64,000 nt of DNA from Psychrilyobacter piezotolerans (GTDB lineage: Bacteria; Fusobacteriota; Fusobacteriia; Fusobacteriales; Fusobacteriaceae), in contig NZ_QUAJ01000018.1 in assembly GCF_003391055.1 (NCBI RefSeq), forward strand, positions 1-64,000, read 5' to 3'. The notes below the pieces were generated by a model. It saw nothing but the letters and a program-made list of their open reading frames with translations. It searched no databases and was not told the origin of the DNA. The position numbers were made by a program, and so were the translations under genes. Position 1 is the first letter of the stretch; each line of letters opens with the position of its first letter. This document shows, in pieces, positions 50,311-60,498 of the stretch.

Positions 50311-51888
50311 TTATCTTATCTCTTCTGCAAATATACTGTCCACTATCTTCAGCCCGTCTATGGCGGCGCTGGTGATTCCTCCCGCATATCCTGCTCCTTC
50401 ACCTATGGGATATAATCCCTTTGTACTGACGGATTCCCCTGCATCATTCCTGGTAATCTTAACCGGTGCAGAAGTCCTCGTCTCAGGCCCTATTAGGAGG
50501 GCTTCATTGGATATAAAGTCAGGCATCTTCTTCCACTGATGGAAGGCTGACTTCATGTTTTTCTTTATCATATCCGGGAAAAATTCATTTAAATTTTCAG
50601 ATTTCATCCTCATGGGATAGCTACTTTTAGGCAGGGAGGTAGATTTTTTATCCTTCATAAAGTCCACAACCCTCTGTGATACTCCTCCATAATTCCCCAC
50701 AGAATTATATGCATCTTTTTCTAATTTTTCCTGATATTCCATTCCGCTGAACAGGTGGTCACCAAACTCATTGGCTTTAATCCCCACAGCAATGGCAGAG
50801 TTACTGAACTCCCCATCTCTTTTGGAATAACTCATCCCGTTGACCAGACTTGTATTTTTTTCAGAGGCTGCATTGACTATAACTCCTCCCGGGCACATAC
50901 AGAATGAGAATACCCCTCTGCTCTCTGCCTTGTTGTTATATGTCATACTGTATGTAGCAGCTTCCAGATTTTTATGACCGGCAAACTTTCCATACTGCAT
51001 CTTATCTATAGCTGCCCTTGGATGTTCTATCCTTGTTCCCATGGCAAAGGGTTTATTTTCCATAAATACACCATTTTTATGGAGCATCCTATAGGTATCC
51101 CTGGCACTGTGACCAATGGCTAAAACCAGATGTTCTATCTCTACCCTGTCCTTTTTACCGTGAGATACAGTATCTACAGCCATAACTTTATTGTCTTTTA
51201 TAAGGACATTTTCAACCAGGGTATCAAAATAAAATGTCCCTCCCATCTGTATTATCTTGGATCTCAGATTTTTTGTTACAAGTTTTAGGATATCGGTACC
51301 TATATGGGGTTTATAATCCCACATAATTTCTTTCTGGGCCCCTAATTTCACCAAAGTTTCAAATACATGGGTAATATATTCACTCTTTACCCGGGTATTC
51401 AGCTTACCATCGGAATAAGTCCCGGCTCCTCCCTCTCCAAACTGGATATTAGAGTTTATATCCAGATCATCATTTGCGTAGAAGTTGTCGATGGATTGGT
51501 CCCTTTCCTCCACTTTTTTTCCACGTTCAAAGATAATGGGCTTATATCCGTATTCACATAACCGGAGCGCCGCAAAGAGCCCCGCAGGCCCGCTTCCTAT
51601 CACTCCTACAGGCCCGGCTAAGTTCTTAGGCCTTCTGGATTTGATTTGCAGGGCCTTGGGCTTAGTGAGCCATTTATGACCCTCTAAATCGATCTCTTTC
51701 TTCAGGGTTAATTCCAAATTATATAAAAATTTGATCTGAGTTTTTTTTCTGGAATCAATGGAACGCTTTATATACTCTATATGGACAACATCGGACAGAT
51801 CTATCCCTTTATTCATCAGTTCATTTTTTATAGCCTGGTCCTGATCCTTCTCTATGGGGATCATTATATTATTTATTACTGCTTTCAT
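50311..51888 (-). CDS. FAD-dependent dehydrogenase of the COG2509 type
   Basis: The 525-residue flavoprotein has a 90-residue N-terminal domain and a Rossmann FAD site VGVIGSGPAGLFAALRL (about 93-109). The family-typical segments IQFGEGGAGTYSDGKLNTR, FCMCPGGVIV and YPIGEGAGYAGGI follow. These are widespread in anaerobes but have no defined substrate. The gene is monocistronic and convergent with the YihY-family gene. Confidence 0.88.
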   Translation of the reverse strand: MKAVINNIMIPIEKDQDQAIKNELMNKGIDLSDVVHIEYIKRSIDSRKKTQIKFLYNLELTLKKEIDLEGHKWLTKPKALQIKSRRPKNLAGPVGVIGSGPAGLFAALRLCEYGYKPIIFERGKKVEERDQSIDNFYANDDLDINSNIQFGEGGAGTYSDGKLNTRVKSEYITHVFETLVKLGAQKEIMWDYKPHIGTDILKLVTKNLRSKIIQMGGTFYFDTLVENVLIKDNKVMAVDTVSHGKKDRVEIEHLVLAIGHSARDTYRMLHKNGVFMENKPFAMGTRIEHPRAAIDKMQYGKFAGHKNLEAATYSMTYNNKAESRGVFSFCMCPGGVIVNAASEKNTSLVNGMSYSKRDGEFSNSAIAVGIKANEFGDHLFSGMEYQEKLEKDAYNSVGNYGGVSQRVVDFMKDKKSTSLPKSSYPMRMKSENLNEFFPDMIKKNMKSAFHQWKKMPDFISNEALLIGPETRTSAPVKITRNDAGESVSTKGLYPIGEGAGYAGGITSAAIDGLKIVDSIFAEEIR

Positions 51889-52207
51889 CTTTCACCTCTT
51901 AATTTTATAATTCCTAATCATTATACCATAGGATAAATACTTTTCTCGACCCACGATTATTTAATTTATTTCTATTTTGTTTTAAACAATTCTCGAGCAT
52001 ATAGAATTGGTATTTTTTTATCTTTCAAAAATTAAAACTTAAATCAAAAAAATATTTGAAAAAATAATAATTTAAAGCTAAAATATCTATTAAACAGGCA
52101 ACTCCTTTGGTGTTTTATATCATTACCGTAATACACATCAGGATTTGACTGTTTTTTAATTTTTTGCACAAATCAAGTTCTTAAATAACATTAAGGAGGG
52201 GAATATT
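51889..52207. other. Divergent control region before the kinase-GGDEF gene
   Basis: AT-rich, non-coding. Apart from the AAGGAGGGG ribosome site near its end I see no clear promoter or operator. Confidence 0.45.
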
Positions 52208-55200
52208 ATTCACTTAGATGGATTTGAAATAATAGAAAAAATACATAGCGGTAAATCATTATTGTACAGAGGCAGACGATTAAAAGATAATTTATCTGTG
52301 GTGATAAAAACCTTAGGTAAAGCTTATCCATCAAAAGAGATTTTTTCTAGATTAGAACTGGAGTATAGTATCCTATCTAGATTGGATCATGAAGGCATAA
52401 TAAAGGCATATGCTACAAAGAATTTCAAAAGCTCTTTTGTAATTATAATGGAAGACTTCGGAGATGTTTCGCTAAAAGAAATGGTTAGCACAGAGAAACT
52501 CGATGTAAAAGAGTTTTTAGAACTAGCATTACAAATAGTTGATATTGTTGGATATATTCACGAAAACAATATTATCCACAAGGATTTAAATCCTTCTAAT
52601 ATACTTGTAAATGTTTCTACACGCCAGCTAAAATTAATTGATTTTGGTAGTTCTTCTCTAGTGGCATATGAGCATGCTACTTATAAAAGTTCCAATGAAC
52701 TAAAAGGGACAGTTTCATATATATCACCGGAACAAACCGAACGAATAAATAGTGATGTGGATTATAGGTCAGATTTTTATTCATTGGGAATTACATTCTA
52801 TGAAATGCTTACCGGGGAGCTCCCATTTCGAGCAACGGACATCCTGGAGCTTGTCCACAATCATATTGCAAAGGATATTGAAAGGCCAGTTCATCGATTT
52901 CCAGAGATTCCAAACGTTTTGTGGGATATTATTCTTAAAATGACGGAAAAAGATAAGAGGGATAGATATCAAAGTATAGTTGGCATAAGGAAAGATTTAG
53001 AATTATGCCAAAAAAAGCTTAAAGAAGTAGGATCAATTGAAGACTTCGATATTGGTAAACATGACTTATCAAGCCGTTTAGAAATTCCCAAACTCCTTTA
53101 CGGGCGTGAGGATGAGATAAAAACCCTGCTTGACGGATTTTATCATTCAACAGATGGTAATGAAGCAATTTGCTTAATCGGAGGAAAGCCAGGTGTAGGG
53201 AAAACCGCTCTAGTAAAGGAAATTCACAAGTCAGTAATTGAGAAAAAAGGTTATTTCATTTCTGGAAAATTTGAACAATTTCAGCAAGATTTAATTTACT
53301 TTGCAGTTGTTAACGCATTAAAAAAGCTTGTAAAACAACTGCTTAGTGAAAGTGAATCAAGATTGGAGAGGTGGAAACGTCTTATTTTGGAAGCAGTGGG
53401 TCCAAATGGTCAGCTTATTATTGAAGCTATTCCTGAAGTGAAAAAAATTATAGGAGATCAACCAGAACCCCAAGTCTTGAATTCAAAAGAAGCCAAAAAC
53501 CGGTTCATGTTCACATTTCGAGATTTTATTAGAGTATTTGCTAAAAAAGAGCATCCTCTAGTTATCTTTTTAGATGACCTGCAATGGGCGGATATGTCTA
53601 CCATTAATTTGATTGAAACACTTGCTTCTTATAGACCTATTACATATTTTTACTTTATAGGTACGTATAGAAATGATGAAGTAAAGTCAGGACATCCCCT
53701 TTTATTTGCAATTGATGAACTTAAAAAGAATAGGATTGTAAAACAAATCCATTTGCAGCCTTTAAATGAGAGTGATATAAATCGAATCGTAGCGGATACC
53801 CTTTCATCAGATGAGGACAAAGTGAAAATCATCTCATCTGTGCTTTTAAAAAAAACAGAAGGGAATCCTTATTATTTAAAAGAATTGTTTAAGTCCTTTT
53901 ATACGGATAATTTAATCTGGTTTGATACCTCTAAAAGACTCTGGGATTTTGATCAAGAAGCTATTGCGAAAGTGGAAGTGAGCAGCAATGTTGTGGAGTA
54001 CATGATCGAAAAACTGAATAAACTACCAATTGATTGTGTACATATTCTAAAGATCGCTGCCTGCATAGGAACACAATTTGATTTGCATTCAGTGGCAAAC
54101 ATCATGAATGAGCCAACCAGTAAAGTGATAAGTTTATTTGAAAAAGTGGTGAAAGAGGAAATAATACAGCCAATAGACTATCAATACAGAATTGAATTTA
54201 TAAAAAGTTCTGATTTAGACATTAAATACATATCTAAGTTTTCTTTTGTTCATGACAGGGTGCAGCAGGCTGTGTATCATTTACTTGATAATAATATGAA
54301 AAGAAAAGTACATCTCGCTTATGGGAAATTTCTACTTCAGAAGTCTGAACAAGATGATGAAAGCGTCAGATTAATTGATACAGTATACCATTTAAACGAA
54401 GGAAGGTTTCAAATAACTGATATTTATGAAAAAGATAAACTGTGTAGGCTTAATTTAAAGGTTGGGCTCAAGGCTAGGAATGCCTCGGCTTTTCATGAGG
54501 CTTACAACTATTTAAAGGTGGGTCTTGAATTGTTGCCTACAAACCCCTGGGGAAAAGCTTATGAGTTAAGTTTTTCAATGGTTAAAGAATTTTCAGAGTG
54601 TGCATATCTCGCAGGCCACAACGATATAGCAGAGGAAAAGATTCAGGTGTTACTAAGTCACGCAAAGACAGAATTAGAAAGACTCAAGGTATTGAGTATT
54701 TTAACGCAACAGTACTCTACCTTAGGTAAAATGGAAAAATCGATTGATATAGGTCTGGAAGGATTAAAGTTAAGCGGATTAAAGTTATCAAAACATCCGA
54801 ACTCTTTAGTAATTTTAAAAGAGCTTATGCTTATAAAATGGAATCAAGGAAACAGGAAAATTTATGAGCTAGAGGACTCTCCTAAAATGACAGATGAAAA
54901 GCTAATAGCAGTCTTTGGATTGATGATGGAAACATTGACATCAGTTTATTTGACCGGTAATAAAAATCTGTTTGTCTTATTAGTTCTTAAAATGGTGAAT
55001 TTTTCTTTGAGGTATGGTAATTGTTCGGCATCTGCATTTGCATTTTCTGGTTATGGGATGCTGCTTTGCTCTGTCTTTAATAATCCAAAGGATGGTCATG
55101 AATTTGGGAAACTAAGTATGACTCTTAATGAACGCTATCCTGACCCTAAAATAGAATGTAGAATCTTTCATGGATATACGGATTTTATTTTTCATTGGGC

Positions 55201-57319
55201 AAATCATTGGTCGGAAATGACACCGCTTCAAAAAAAGGGCATTAAAATAGGTTATCAGTCTGGTGATTTTTTATATACTTCATACATTGCGCATCATAAC
55301 CATATGTGGAATCCTCAACTTATGTTAGATGAGATGCTAGATAAGAAAAACATGGATCGAGACATTATCAAAGAAACAGGCTATCTTGATGCACTAAATG
55401 AGACAGACCTATTTATTAATACATGTCGTAATTATATGAATATAACCGAAGACAAATACTCACTTGATTATGAGAGTTTTACCGAAAAAAAATGCCTGGA
55501 TGAGATGAAAAAAAATAATTTTACAACAGGTATTACTGCGTATCATATATGGAAAGCAGAAATCTATACTTTTTATGAAGTTTACGATAAAGCTATCGAA
55601 CATATTGAAATAGCAAAACTAACAATAGGATCTGTAATGGGGCTGCCATATATCGCCCGATTTTCCTTAACTACCTTTTTGGCATATGCCGGTCAATATA
55701 AAAAAATGAACAATCAAGATAAAAAACTAGGAAAGAAGCGAATGAAAAAAGAATATAAGCAGATTAAAAAATGGGCCAAATTTTGCCCAAGTAATTTTCA
55801 ACATATTCAACTGATTATGGGAGCTGAATTAGAAAGAGTTTCAGGTAAGCCAATGAAGGCATTAGAACTTTATAATCAAAGTATAGTGAAAGCCCATGAG
55901 AATAAATGGTTACGTGATGAGGCTCTGGCAAATGAGTTGGCTGCAAGGTTCTTTTTAGAGCTAGGCGAAGAAAAAGGAGGAGTAGGGTATTTGCATGATT
56001 CTTATTATCTTTATGATAGATGGGGGGCCACTCGAAAGGTAAAAGATATGGAGAAAAAATATCCCCATTTATTATTTGATAAGCAAATAGTCCGGCAACA
56101 AACTAACCAAACAGGTATAAGTACTATGCCAAACACTTCAACACCATCTGTGCTACTGAATAACAGCAGTAGCACAATCAGCAGTCTAGATTTTTCGACA
56201 ATTTTAAAATCTTCCCAGGCTATTTCAAATGAGATTGTTCTTGAAAATTTTCTCAAAAAGATGATGAAAATTGTTATTGAAAATGCAGGGGCTCAAAGAG
56301 GTTATTTTATTACAAAGACTAATAAGAATTTAGTCATACATGCAAAAGCATCGTTGACTAAAGAAACGGTAGATGTAAAGCTAAATGTTTCGGCTGAGGA
56401 TTACAATAAGCTTCCTAAAAATATAATCAATTACGTTGCCAGAAACCACGAAAAAATAGTAATCTATAATGCAACTCAAGAAGATACATATCAGGATGAT
56501 GAATATATTAAAGTAAACCAGGTAAAATCCATCCTTTGCATCCCATTATTACGTCATAATCAATTAGGGGGTATTTTGTATCTTGAAAATAATTTAACAG
56601 CAGGAGCTTTTACAGTGGAGAGGATAAGAGTTTTGGAAGTTCTAACTTCTAATATACTAATATCATTAGAAAATGCAAGGCTTTATAGGTCACTAGAAGA
56701 ACATAATAGTAAACTTGAACAACAAGTAGCCGAGAGAACAAAGGAATTATCTGTAAAAAATTCTGCCCTTAAAGAAAAAAATCAAAAATTAGAAGAAACT
56801 CAAAAGGAATTGAAACTTTTAGCTATGACAGATCCATTGACAAAACTTCTTAACAGAAGAAGCATGATGGAGAAGCTGCTGTATGAAGAACTACGATATA
56901 GAAGAAGTAAAAGAACTTTTACAATCATACTAATAGATATTGATAACTTCAAAGTTTTTAACGACCAGTACGGACATAACTGCGGGGATTTTATATTACA
57001 ACTACTCGCACAAGAAATGCAATCTTTTTTAAGAGCACAAGATATAGTCTCCCGTTGGGGTGGTGAAGAATTTTTAATTTTGTTGCCAGAGACAGATAGA
57101 GACGGCGGTCTGCATCTTGCAGAAAAACTACGTCAAAAAATTTCAGATCAATTATTTATATACCAAAATATTAATCTTTCCATTTCGCTAACCCTTGGAG
57201 TAACTACTTATGATACTCTAGAAGACATTGAAGAATGTATTAAACTTGCTGATAAAGGACTTTATGAAGGGAAGAACAAAGGGAAGAATTGCGTAGTTTT
57301 TATGGATGATAAGATATAG
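52208..57319 (+). CDS. Ser/Thr kinase-AAA ATPase-GAF-diguanylate cyclase signalling protein
   Basis: The protein has about 1703 residues. Residues 1-275 are a protein kinase (catalytic HKDLNPSN, DFGSSS and SPEQTERIN). An AAA_16-type ATPase begins near 291 (GGKPGVGKTAL near 325, FLDDLQWAD near 453). Helical repeats run to about 1260, a GAF domain spans about 1331-1495, then a coiled coil. A GGDEF domain has the active motif GGEEF near 1618, with an inhibitory RxxD (RAQD) five residues before it. The relatives I know end in a histidine kinase; here the output should be cyclic di-GMP. The kinase frame starts upstream of the first TTG (52262). HLDGFEIIEKI lies in frame directly after an ATT codon eight bases from GGAGG, so an AUU start at 52208 is inferred. 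Confidence 0.85.
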   Translation: MHLDGFEIIEKIHSGKSLLYRGRRLKDNLSVVIKTLGKAYPSKEIFSRLELEYSILSRLDHEGIIKAYATKNFKSSFVIIMEDFGDVSLKEMVSTEKLDVKEFLELALQIVDIVGYIHENNIIHKDLNPSNILVNVSTRQLKLIDFGSSSLVAYEHATYKSSNELKGTVSYISPEQTERINSDVDYRSDFYSLGITFYEMLTGELPFRATDILELVHNHIAKDIERPVHRFPEIPNVLWDIILKMTEKDKRDRYQSIVGIRKDLELCQKKLKEVGSIEDFDIGKHDLSSRLEIPKLLYGREDEIKTLLDGFYHSTDGNEAICLIGGKPGVGKTALVKEIHKSVIEKKGYFISGKFEQFQQDLIYFAVVNALKKLVKQLLSESESRLERWKRLILEAVGPNGQLIIEAIPEVKKIIGDQPEPQVLNSKEAKNRFMFTFRDFIRVFAKKEHPLVIFLDDLQWADMSTINLIETLASYRPITYFYFIGTYRNDEVKSGHPLLFAIDELKKNRIVKQIHLQPLNESDINRIVADTLSSDEDKVKIISSVLLKKTEGNPYYLKELFKSFYTDNLIWFDTSKRLWDFDQEAIAKVEVSSNVVEYMIEKLNKLPIDCVHILKIAACIGTQFDLHSVANIMNEPTSKVISLFEKVVKEEIIQPIDYQYRIEFIKSSDLDIKYISKFSFVHDRVQQAVYHLLDNNMKRKVHLAYGKFLLQKSEQDDESVRLIDTVYHLNEGRFQITDIYEKDKLCRLNLKVGLKARNASAFHEAYNYLKVGLELLPTNPWGKAYELSFSMVKEFSECAYLAGHNDIAEEKIQVLLSHAKTELERLKVLSILTQQYSTLGKMEKSIDIGLEGLKLSGLKLSKHPNSLVILKELMLIKWNQGNRKIYELEDSPKMTDEKLIAVFGLMMETLTSVYLTGNKNLFVLLVLKMVNFSLRYGNCSASAFAFSGYGMLLCSVFNNPKDGHEFGKLSMTLNERYPDPKIECRIFHGYTDFIFHWANHWSEMTPLQKKGIKIGYQSGDFLYTSYIAHHNHMWNPQLMLDEMLDKKNMDRDIIKETGYLDALNETDLFINTCRNYMNITEDKYSLDYESFTEKKCLDEMKKNNFTTGITAYHIWKAEIYTFYEVYDKAIEHIEIAKLTIGSVMGLPYIARFSLTTFLAYAGQYKKMNNQDKKLGKKRMKKEYKQIKKWAKFCPSNFQHIQLIMGAELERVSGKPMKALELYNQSIVKAHENKWLRDEALANELAARFFLELGEEKGGVGYLHDSYYLYDRWGATRKVKDMEKKYPHLLFDKQIVRQQTNQTGISTMPNTSTPSVLLNNSSSTISSLDFSTILKSSQAISNEIVLENFLKKMMKIVIENAGAQRGYFITKTNKNLVIHAKASLTKETVDVKLNVSAEDYNKLPKNIINYVARNHEKIVIYNATQEDTYQDDEYIKVNQVKSILCIPLLRHNQLGGILYLENNLTAGAFTVERIRVLEVLTSNILISLENARLYRSLEEHNSKLEQQVAERTKELSVKNSALKEKNQKLEETQKELKLLAMTDPLTKLLNRRSMMEKLLYEELRYRRSKRTFTIILIDIDNFKVFNDQYGHNCGDFILQLLAQEMQSFLRAQDIVSRWGGEEFLILLPETDRDGGLHLAEKLRQKISDQLFIYQNINLSISLTLGVTTYDTLEDIEECIKLADKGLYEGKNKGKNCVVFMDDKI

Positions 57320-57497
57320 ATTATTTATAGGGATTTTTTCTTTATATCACACTTAAAATAGAATCAATATCTAAAAGATTCGGCTTTATTTTATAAGATT
57401 AACTTCACCATGGTAGCAGACCTATACTATAAATATAACTTGCTATATATCATTAAAAATGATACTATATTTTTGAGACGTTAGCCTGTCCGATTAA

Positions 57498-57521
57498 GTT
57501 GAAGTACCGAGTTACTTCAAC
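57498..57521. terminator. Hairpin before the main terminator
   Basis: GTTGAAGTA and TACTTCAAC arms, 9 bp. No T run follows directly. Confidence 0.45.
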
Positions 57522-57525
57522 GCTT

Positions 57526-57554
57526 GTGCGATACTTTATGTATCGCACTTTTTT
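57526..57554 (+). terminator. Terminator downstream of the kinase-GGDEF gene
   Basis: GTGCGATAC and GTATCGCAC arms followed by six T. It lies about 205 bases after the stop codon; the rest of the gap shows nothing else. Confidence 0.8.
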
Positions 57555-57571
57555 AATTTAAATGAACTCAC

Positions 57572-58273
57572 TTACTTTCTTCTGTTAATAACTAAATCTG
57601 AAATTAATATCTTATGATTAATAGCTGCATGAACAATTTCTTCTGCTACATCTTCAGCTTTCATAAATGTTAAAAACTCATATCCTGAATCGATGTCATT
57701 CCAAAATGGAGTATTCATCCCTCCTGGATAAACTATAATGACCTCTATATTTCCACCATGGATTTCATCCCTTACTGATTCAAGAAAGCCCTTTGCTCCC
57801 CATTTGGCAGCACAATATATAGTTTCATTTTTCTTTCCTATTTGTGCAGCAGTAGATAAAATATTAATAATTTTACACTTTTGTTCCAAACTTTTCATGT
57901 GTGTTACAGCTCTTGAAGTCATATTAATCAATCCAACGAGGTTGGAATTTAGGATGGAACTTATCTCATACTCTGTCACCTCTTCTACACTCCCAAAGAA
58001 CCCTTGCCCTGCATTGTTATACAGATGCTCTATCTCAATATTATCTGTTTTTAAATCTAAAAAAAATTTATCTACTTCAGACAGATTAGAAATATCAATT
58101 TTAACCCCTATAACCTTTACTTCTTGAGAAATTATCTTCAATTCTTTGGTTGAACTATTTAGTTTTTTTTCATCTCTACCCATTATTATAACGTTTTTAC
58201 CCATCTTTATTAATTTTTTTGCCAGTTCATAACCGAGGCCCGAAGTTCCCCCTGTTATCAATGAATATATCAT
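57572..58273 (-). CDS. Short-chain dehydrogenase/reductase
   Basis: The 233-residue SDR has the cofactor motif TGGTSGLGYEL (7-17), NNAGQGFFG and the catalytic Tyr-x3-Lys in YCAAKWGAKG. It would use NAD(P)(H) to reduce or oxidise a carbonyl or alcohol of unknown identity. It is shorter than average but complete. Its neighbours give no clue to a pathway. Confidence 0.88.
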   Translation of the reverse strand: MIYSLITGGTSGLGYELAKKLIKMGKNVIIMGRDEKKLNSSTKELKIISQEVKVIGVKIDISNLSEVDKFFLDLKTDNIEIEHLYNNAGQGFFGSVEEVTEYEISSILNSNLVGLINMTSRAVTHMKSLEQKCKIINILSTAAQIGKKNETIYCAAKWGAKGFLESVRDEIHGGNIEVIIVYPGGMNTPFWNDIDSGYEFLTFMKAEDVAEEIVHAAINHKILISDLVINRRK

Positions 58274-58506
58274 CAGTCCACCACCCTTTTTTCATCATGT
58301 TAATCTAATATTTTGAAATTTTTCTATATCCGTTATTTTCAACCTAATAAAAACTTCTATAAATTCAATGAACTTTATGAGCTCTTCTCTAATTTACTTA
58401 TTTTTCAGCTTTTTCCTCCAAATATACATTCCATCATTTGTTCTAATAGCTCAATAAGGCTCATATAATGTAAATATCCTTACAGCCATATTTAAACTAT
58501 TTCCGG

Positions 58507-58536
58507 TTGACCAAAAACCCTATAAAAGTATATGAT
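58507..58536 (+). promoter_or_regulatory. Promoter of the Septu-like operon
   Basis: TTGACC (58507-58512) and TATGAT (58531-58536) with 18-base spacing, about 30 bases before the start codon. Confidence 0.6.
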
Positions 58537-58566
58537 AATTAAAGGAAATAGATTAGAGGGGGAAAA

Positions 58567-60498
58567 ATGGAATTAGTGTATGTGTGGATAGAAGAATATA
58601 AAAATATAAAAAATCAAGGATTTAATTTTAGTCCAAATCATGAATTTGAACTAATAGAAGAAAATGGTGAATATCGATTGGAAGATAAAATGACAGATAA
58701 AGATAGAATTCCAAAAGAATTTTTTTGGCAAAATATTAGCAGTATAACTGCTATTATTGGAAAAAACGGAAGTGGAAAAACTAATTTATTAGAAATAATA
58801 GCAAGTAAAATAAGTTTTGTAGAACCAATGAATACAAATCTTGAAGGAATTTTTATTTTGAAAAAAGAGGGAGTTTTAACTTGTTATGTCCATAAAAAAT
58901 TAGAAAAAAATTTTAATAAGGGCAATTTAAATATTAGGGTTTTTGGTAATGACGGAGAATATGTATCTTATCCTAGTGCAAAAATAAAAGTTTTATTTTT
59001 AGCAAATCATTTGGACATGCACCATCAAAAACAAAGGTTACAATATGGTCAAATAAATTTTGTTGATTTGTCCTTAAGTTGTCTACTTCGTAATAAATTT
59101 GAAAGGACATTAGACGATATAAAATCATTTAATATTATAAATGATTTTAAAAAAGAAATTATATACAGACAATTACAACTTATTTCAGAATTTAAAGGTG
59201 ATTATCCTTTACCTAAAATATTAAGATTAGAAAAAAATGAGGATATCATTAACATACTTTATGAGAAGTTAATAAAATCAATAAAAAACAATGATATTTT
59301 TTATTTTAGGGGAAATGATTCTTTTGAACCTCCTAAAAATGCAAGTGATTTTAAAAAAGAACTTTTTATAATGCTAAAAGAAGTAAAAAATAGAGCTGAA
59401 AAAATGGATATAACCTTAGAGAGAAATTATAAAAATATTTATATTGAGCCAAATAGAGAATATGATAAACATATGAAAAATAATAAGGAAAGTTTAAATT
59501 CTATTTATAATTTTATTTATAACTTTATATGGTTACTTGAAGAAGGTATTAATTTTATTGGTGCAAATATTGATATACAGGATAAAGAAAAATTAGAAAA
59601 ATTGAATAAAATTTTTTATACATATAAAGAGAAAAGTTGGTTTAGCATAAACTATGAGCCTCCTCTTAGTACAGGAGAAGAAAATTTATTATTTTTTTAT
59701 TCTCAATTACATGATTATTTTAAAAAGTGTGATACAGAAGAATTTATAATTTTAATTGATGAATTGGACAACACGATGCATCCTGAGTGGCAAAGAAAAT
59801 CTTTAAATAAATTATTAAAATTTTTAAACAATTATTTTAATGAAAAGAAAAAAATACAAATAATTACAACTTCTCATTCCCCATTTATGGCTAGTGATTT
59901 AACTAGAGAAAACATAATAATGTTAGAAACTTACAACGAAAATGACAAAGAAACAGAATTAGAAGAAAATGATGACAATTACCAAAAGGTAGGAAACTGT
60001 AAAATAAAAAATCAGAAAAATTTAAAGACCTTTGGAGCAAATATCCACGAACTATATAAAGAATCATTCTTCATGGAGTCTACCATGGGAGACTTTGCTT
60101 TAAGTAAGATAAAAGAAGTGATAGAAGACCTAACAACTTTAGAGTGTATCCAAAGAGCAGATAGAAAATTAAAGAAGCTAGAGAAAAAAGCAGAGGAACT
60201 AAAAGAAAAAGGTGAAGAGTTACCAAAAACAGATAAACTAGAAAAAGATAAACTAGAAGAGAGTACTAGCGAACGTGTTAGAAAAAAAGGCGAAATAGAA
60301 GAAAAAAAAGAAACTATAAAATATATAATCGACCGAGTAGGAGAAAAGGTTATAGGTAGAAAATTAAAAGAAAAGTATAGGGGAATTTTTAGAGAAGAAA
60401 AAAGTACAGAAGAGAAATTAAATAGCAAATGGAATAGTCTTAATGAGGAAGAAAAAGTAAAATTACTAAGCGGAAAGTTTGGTGAAAATAATGCATAA
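58567..60498 (+). CDS. ptuA: Septu-like defence ATPase (PtuA-type)
   Basis: The 643-residue SMC/ABC-type ATPase has Walker A IGKNGSGKTNL (about 64-74), the ABC signature LSTGEEN near 368, Walker B FIILIDELD near 395 and the switch histidine in TTSHSPF near 437. The C-terminal 110 residues form a long, highly charged coiled coil. Its gene overlaps that of an HNH nuclease by eight bases. An ATPase paired with such an HNH protein is the Septu anti-phage system; in some retrons the same pair is the effector. No reverse transcriptase or ncRNA is seen here, so a stand-alone Septu is more likely. Confidence 0.8.
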   Translation: MELVYVWIEEYKNIKNQGFNFSPNHEFELIEENGEYRLEDKMTDKDRIPKEFFWQNISSITAIIGKNGSGKTNLLEIIASKISFVEPMNTNLEGIFILKKEGVLTCYVHKKLEKNFNKGNLNIRVFGNDGEYVSYPSAKIKVLFLANHLDMHHQKQRLQYGQINFVDLSLSCLLRNKFERTLDDIKSFNIINDFKKEIIYRQLQLISEFKGDYPLPKILRLEKNEDIINILYEKLIKSIKNNDIFYFRGNDSFEPPKNASDFKKELFIMLKEVKNRAEKMDITLERNYKNIYIEPNREYDKHMKNNKESLNSIYNFIYNFIWLLEEGINFIGANIDIQDKEKLEKLNKIFYTYKEKSWFSINYEPPLSTGEENLLFFYSQLHDYFKKCDTEEFIILIDELDNTMHPEWQRKSLNKLLKFLNNYFNEKKKIQIITTSHSPFMASDLTRENIIMLETYNENDKETELEENDDNYQKVGNCKIKNQKNLKTFGANIHELYKESFFMESTMGDFALSKIKEVIEDLTTLECIQRADRKLKKLEKKAEELKEKGEELPKTDKLEKDKLEESTSERVRKKGEIEEKKETIKYIIDRVGEKVIGRKLKEKYRGIFREEKSTEEKLNSKWNSLNEEEKVKLLSGKFGENNA

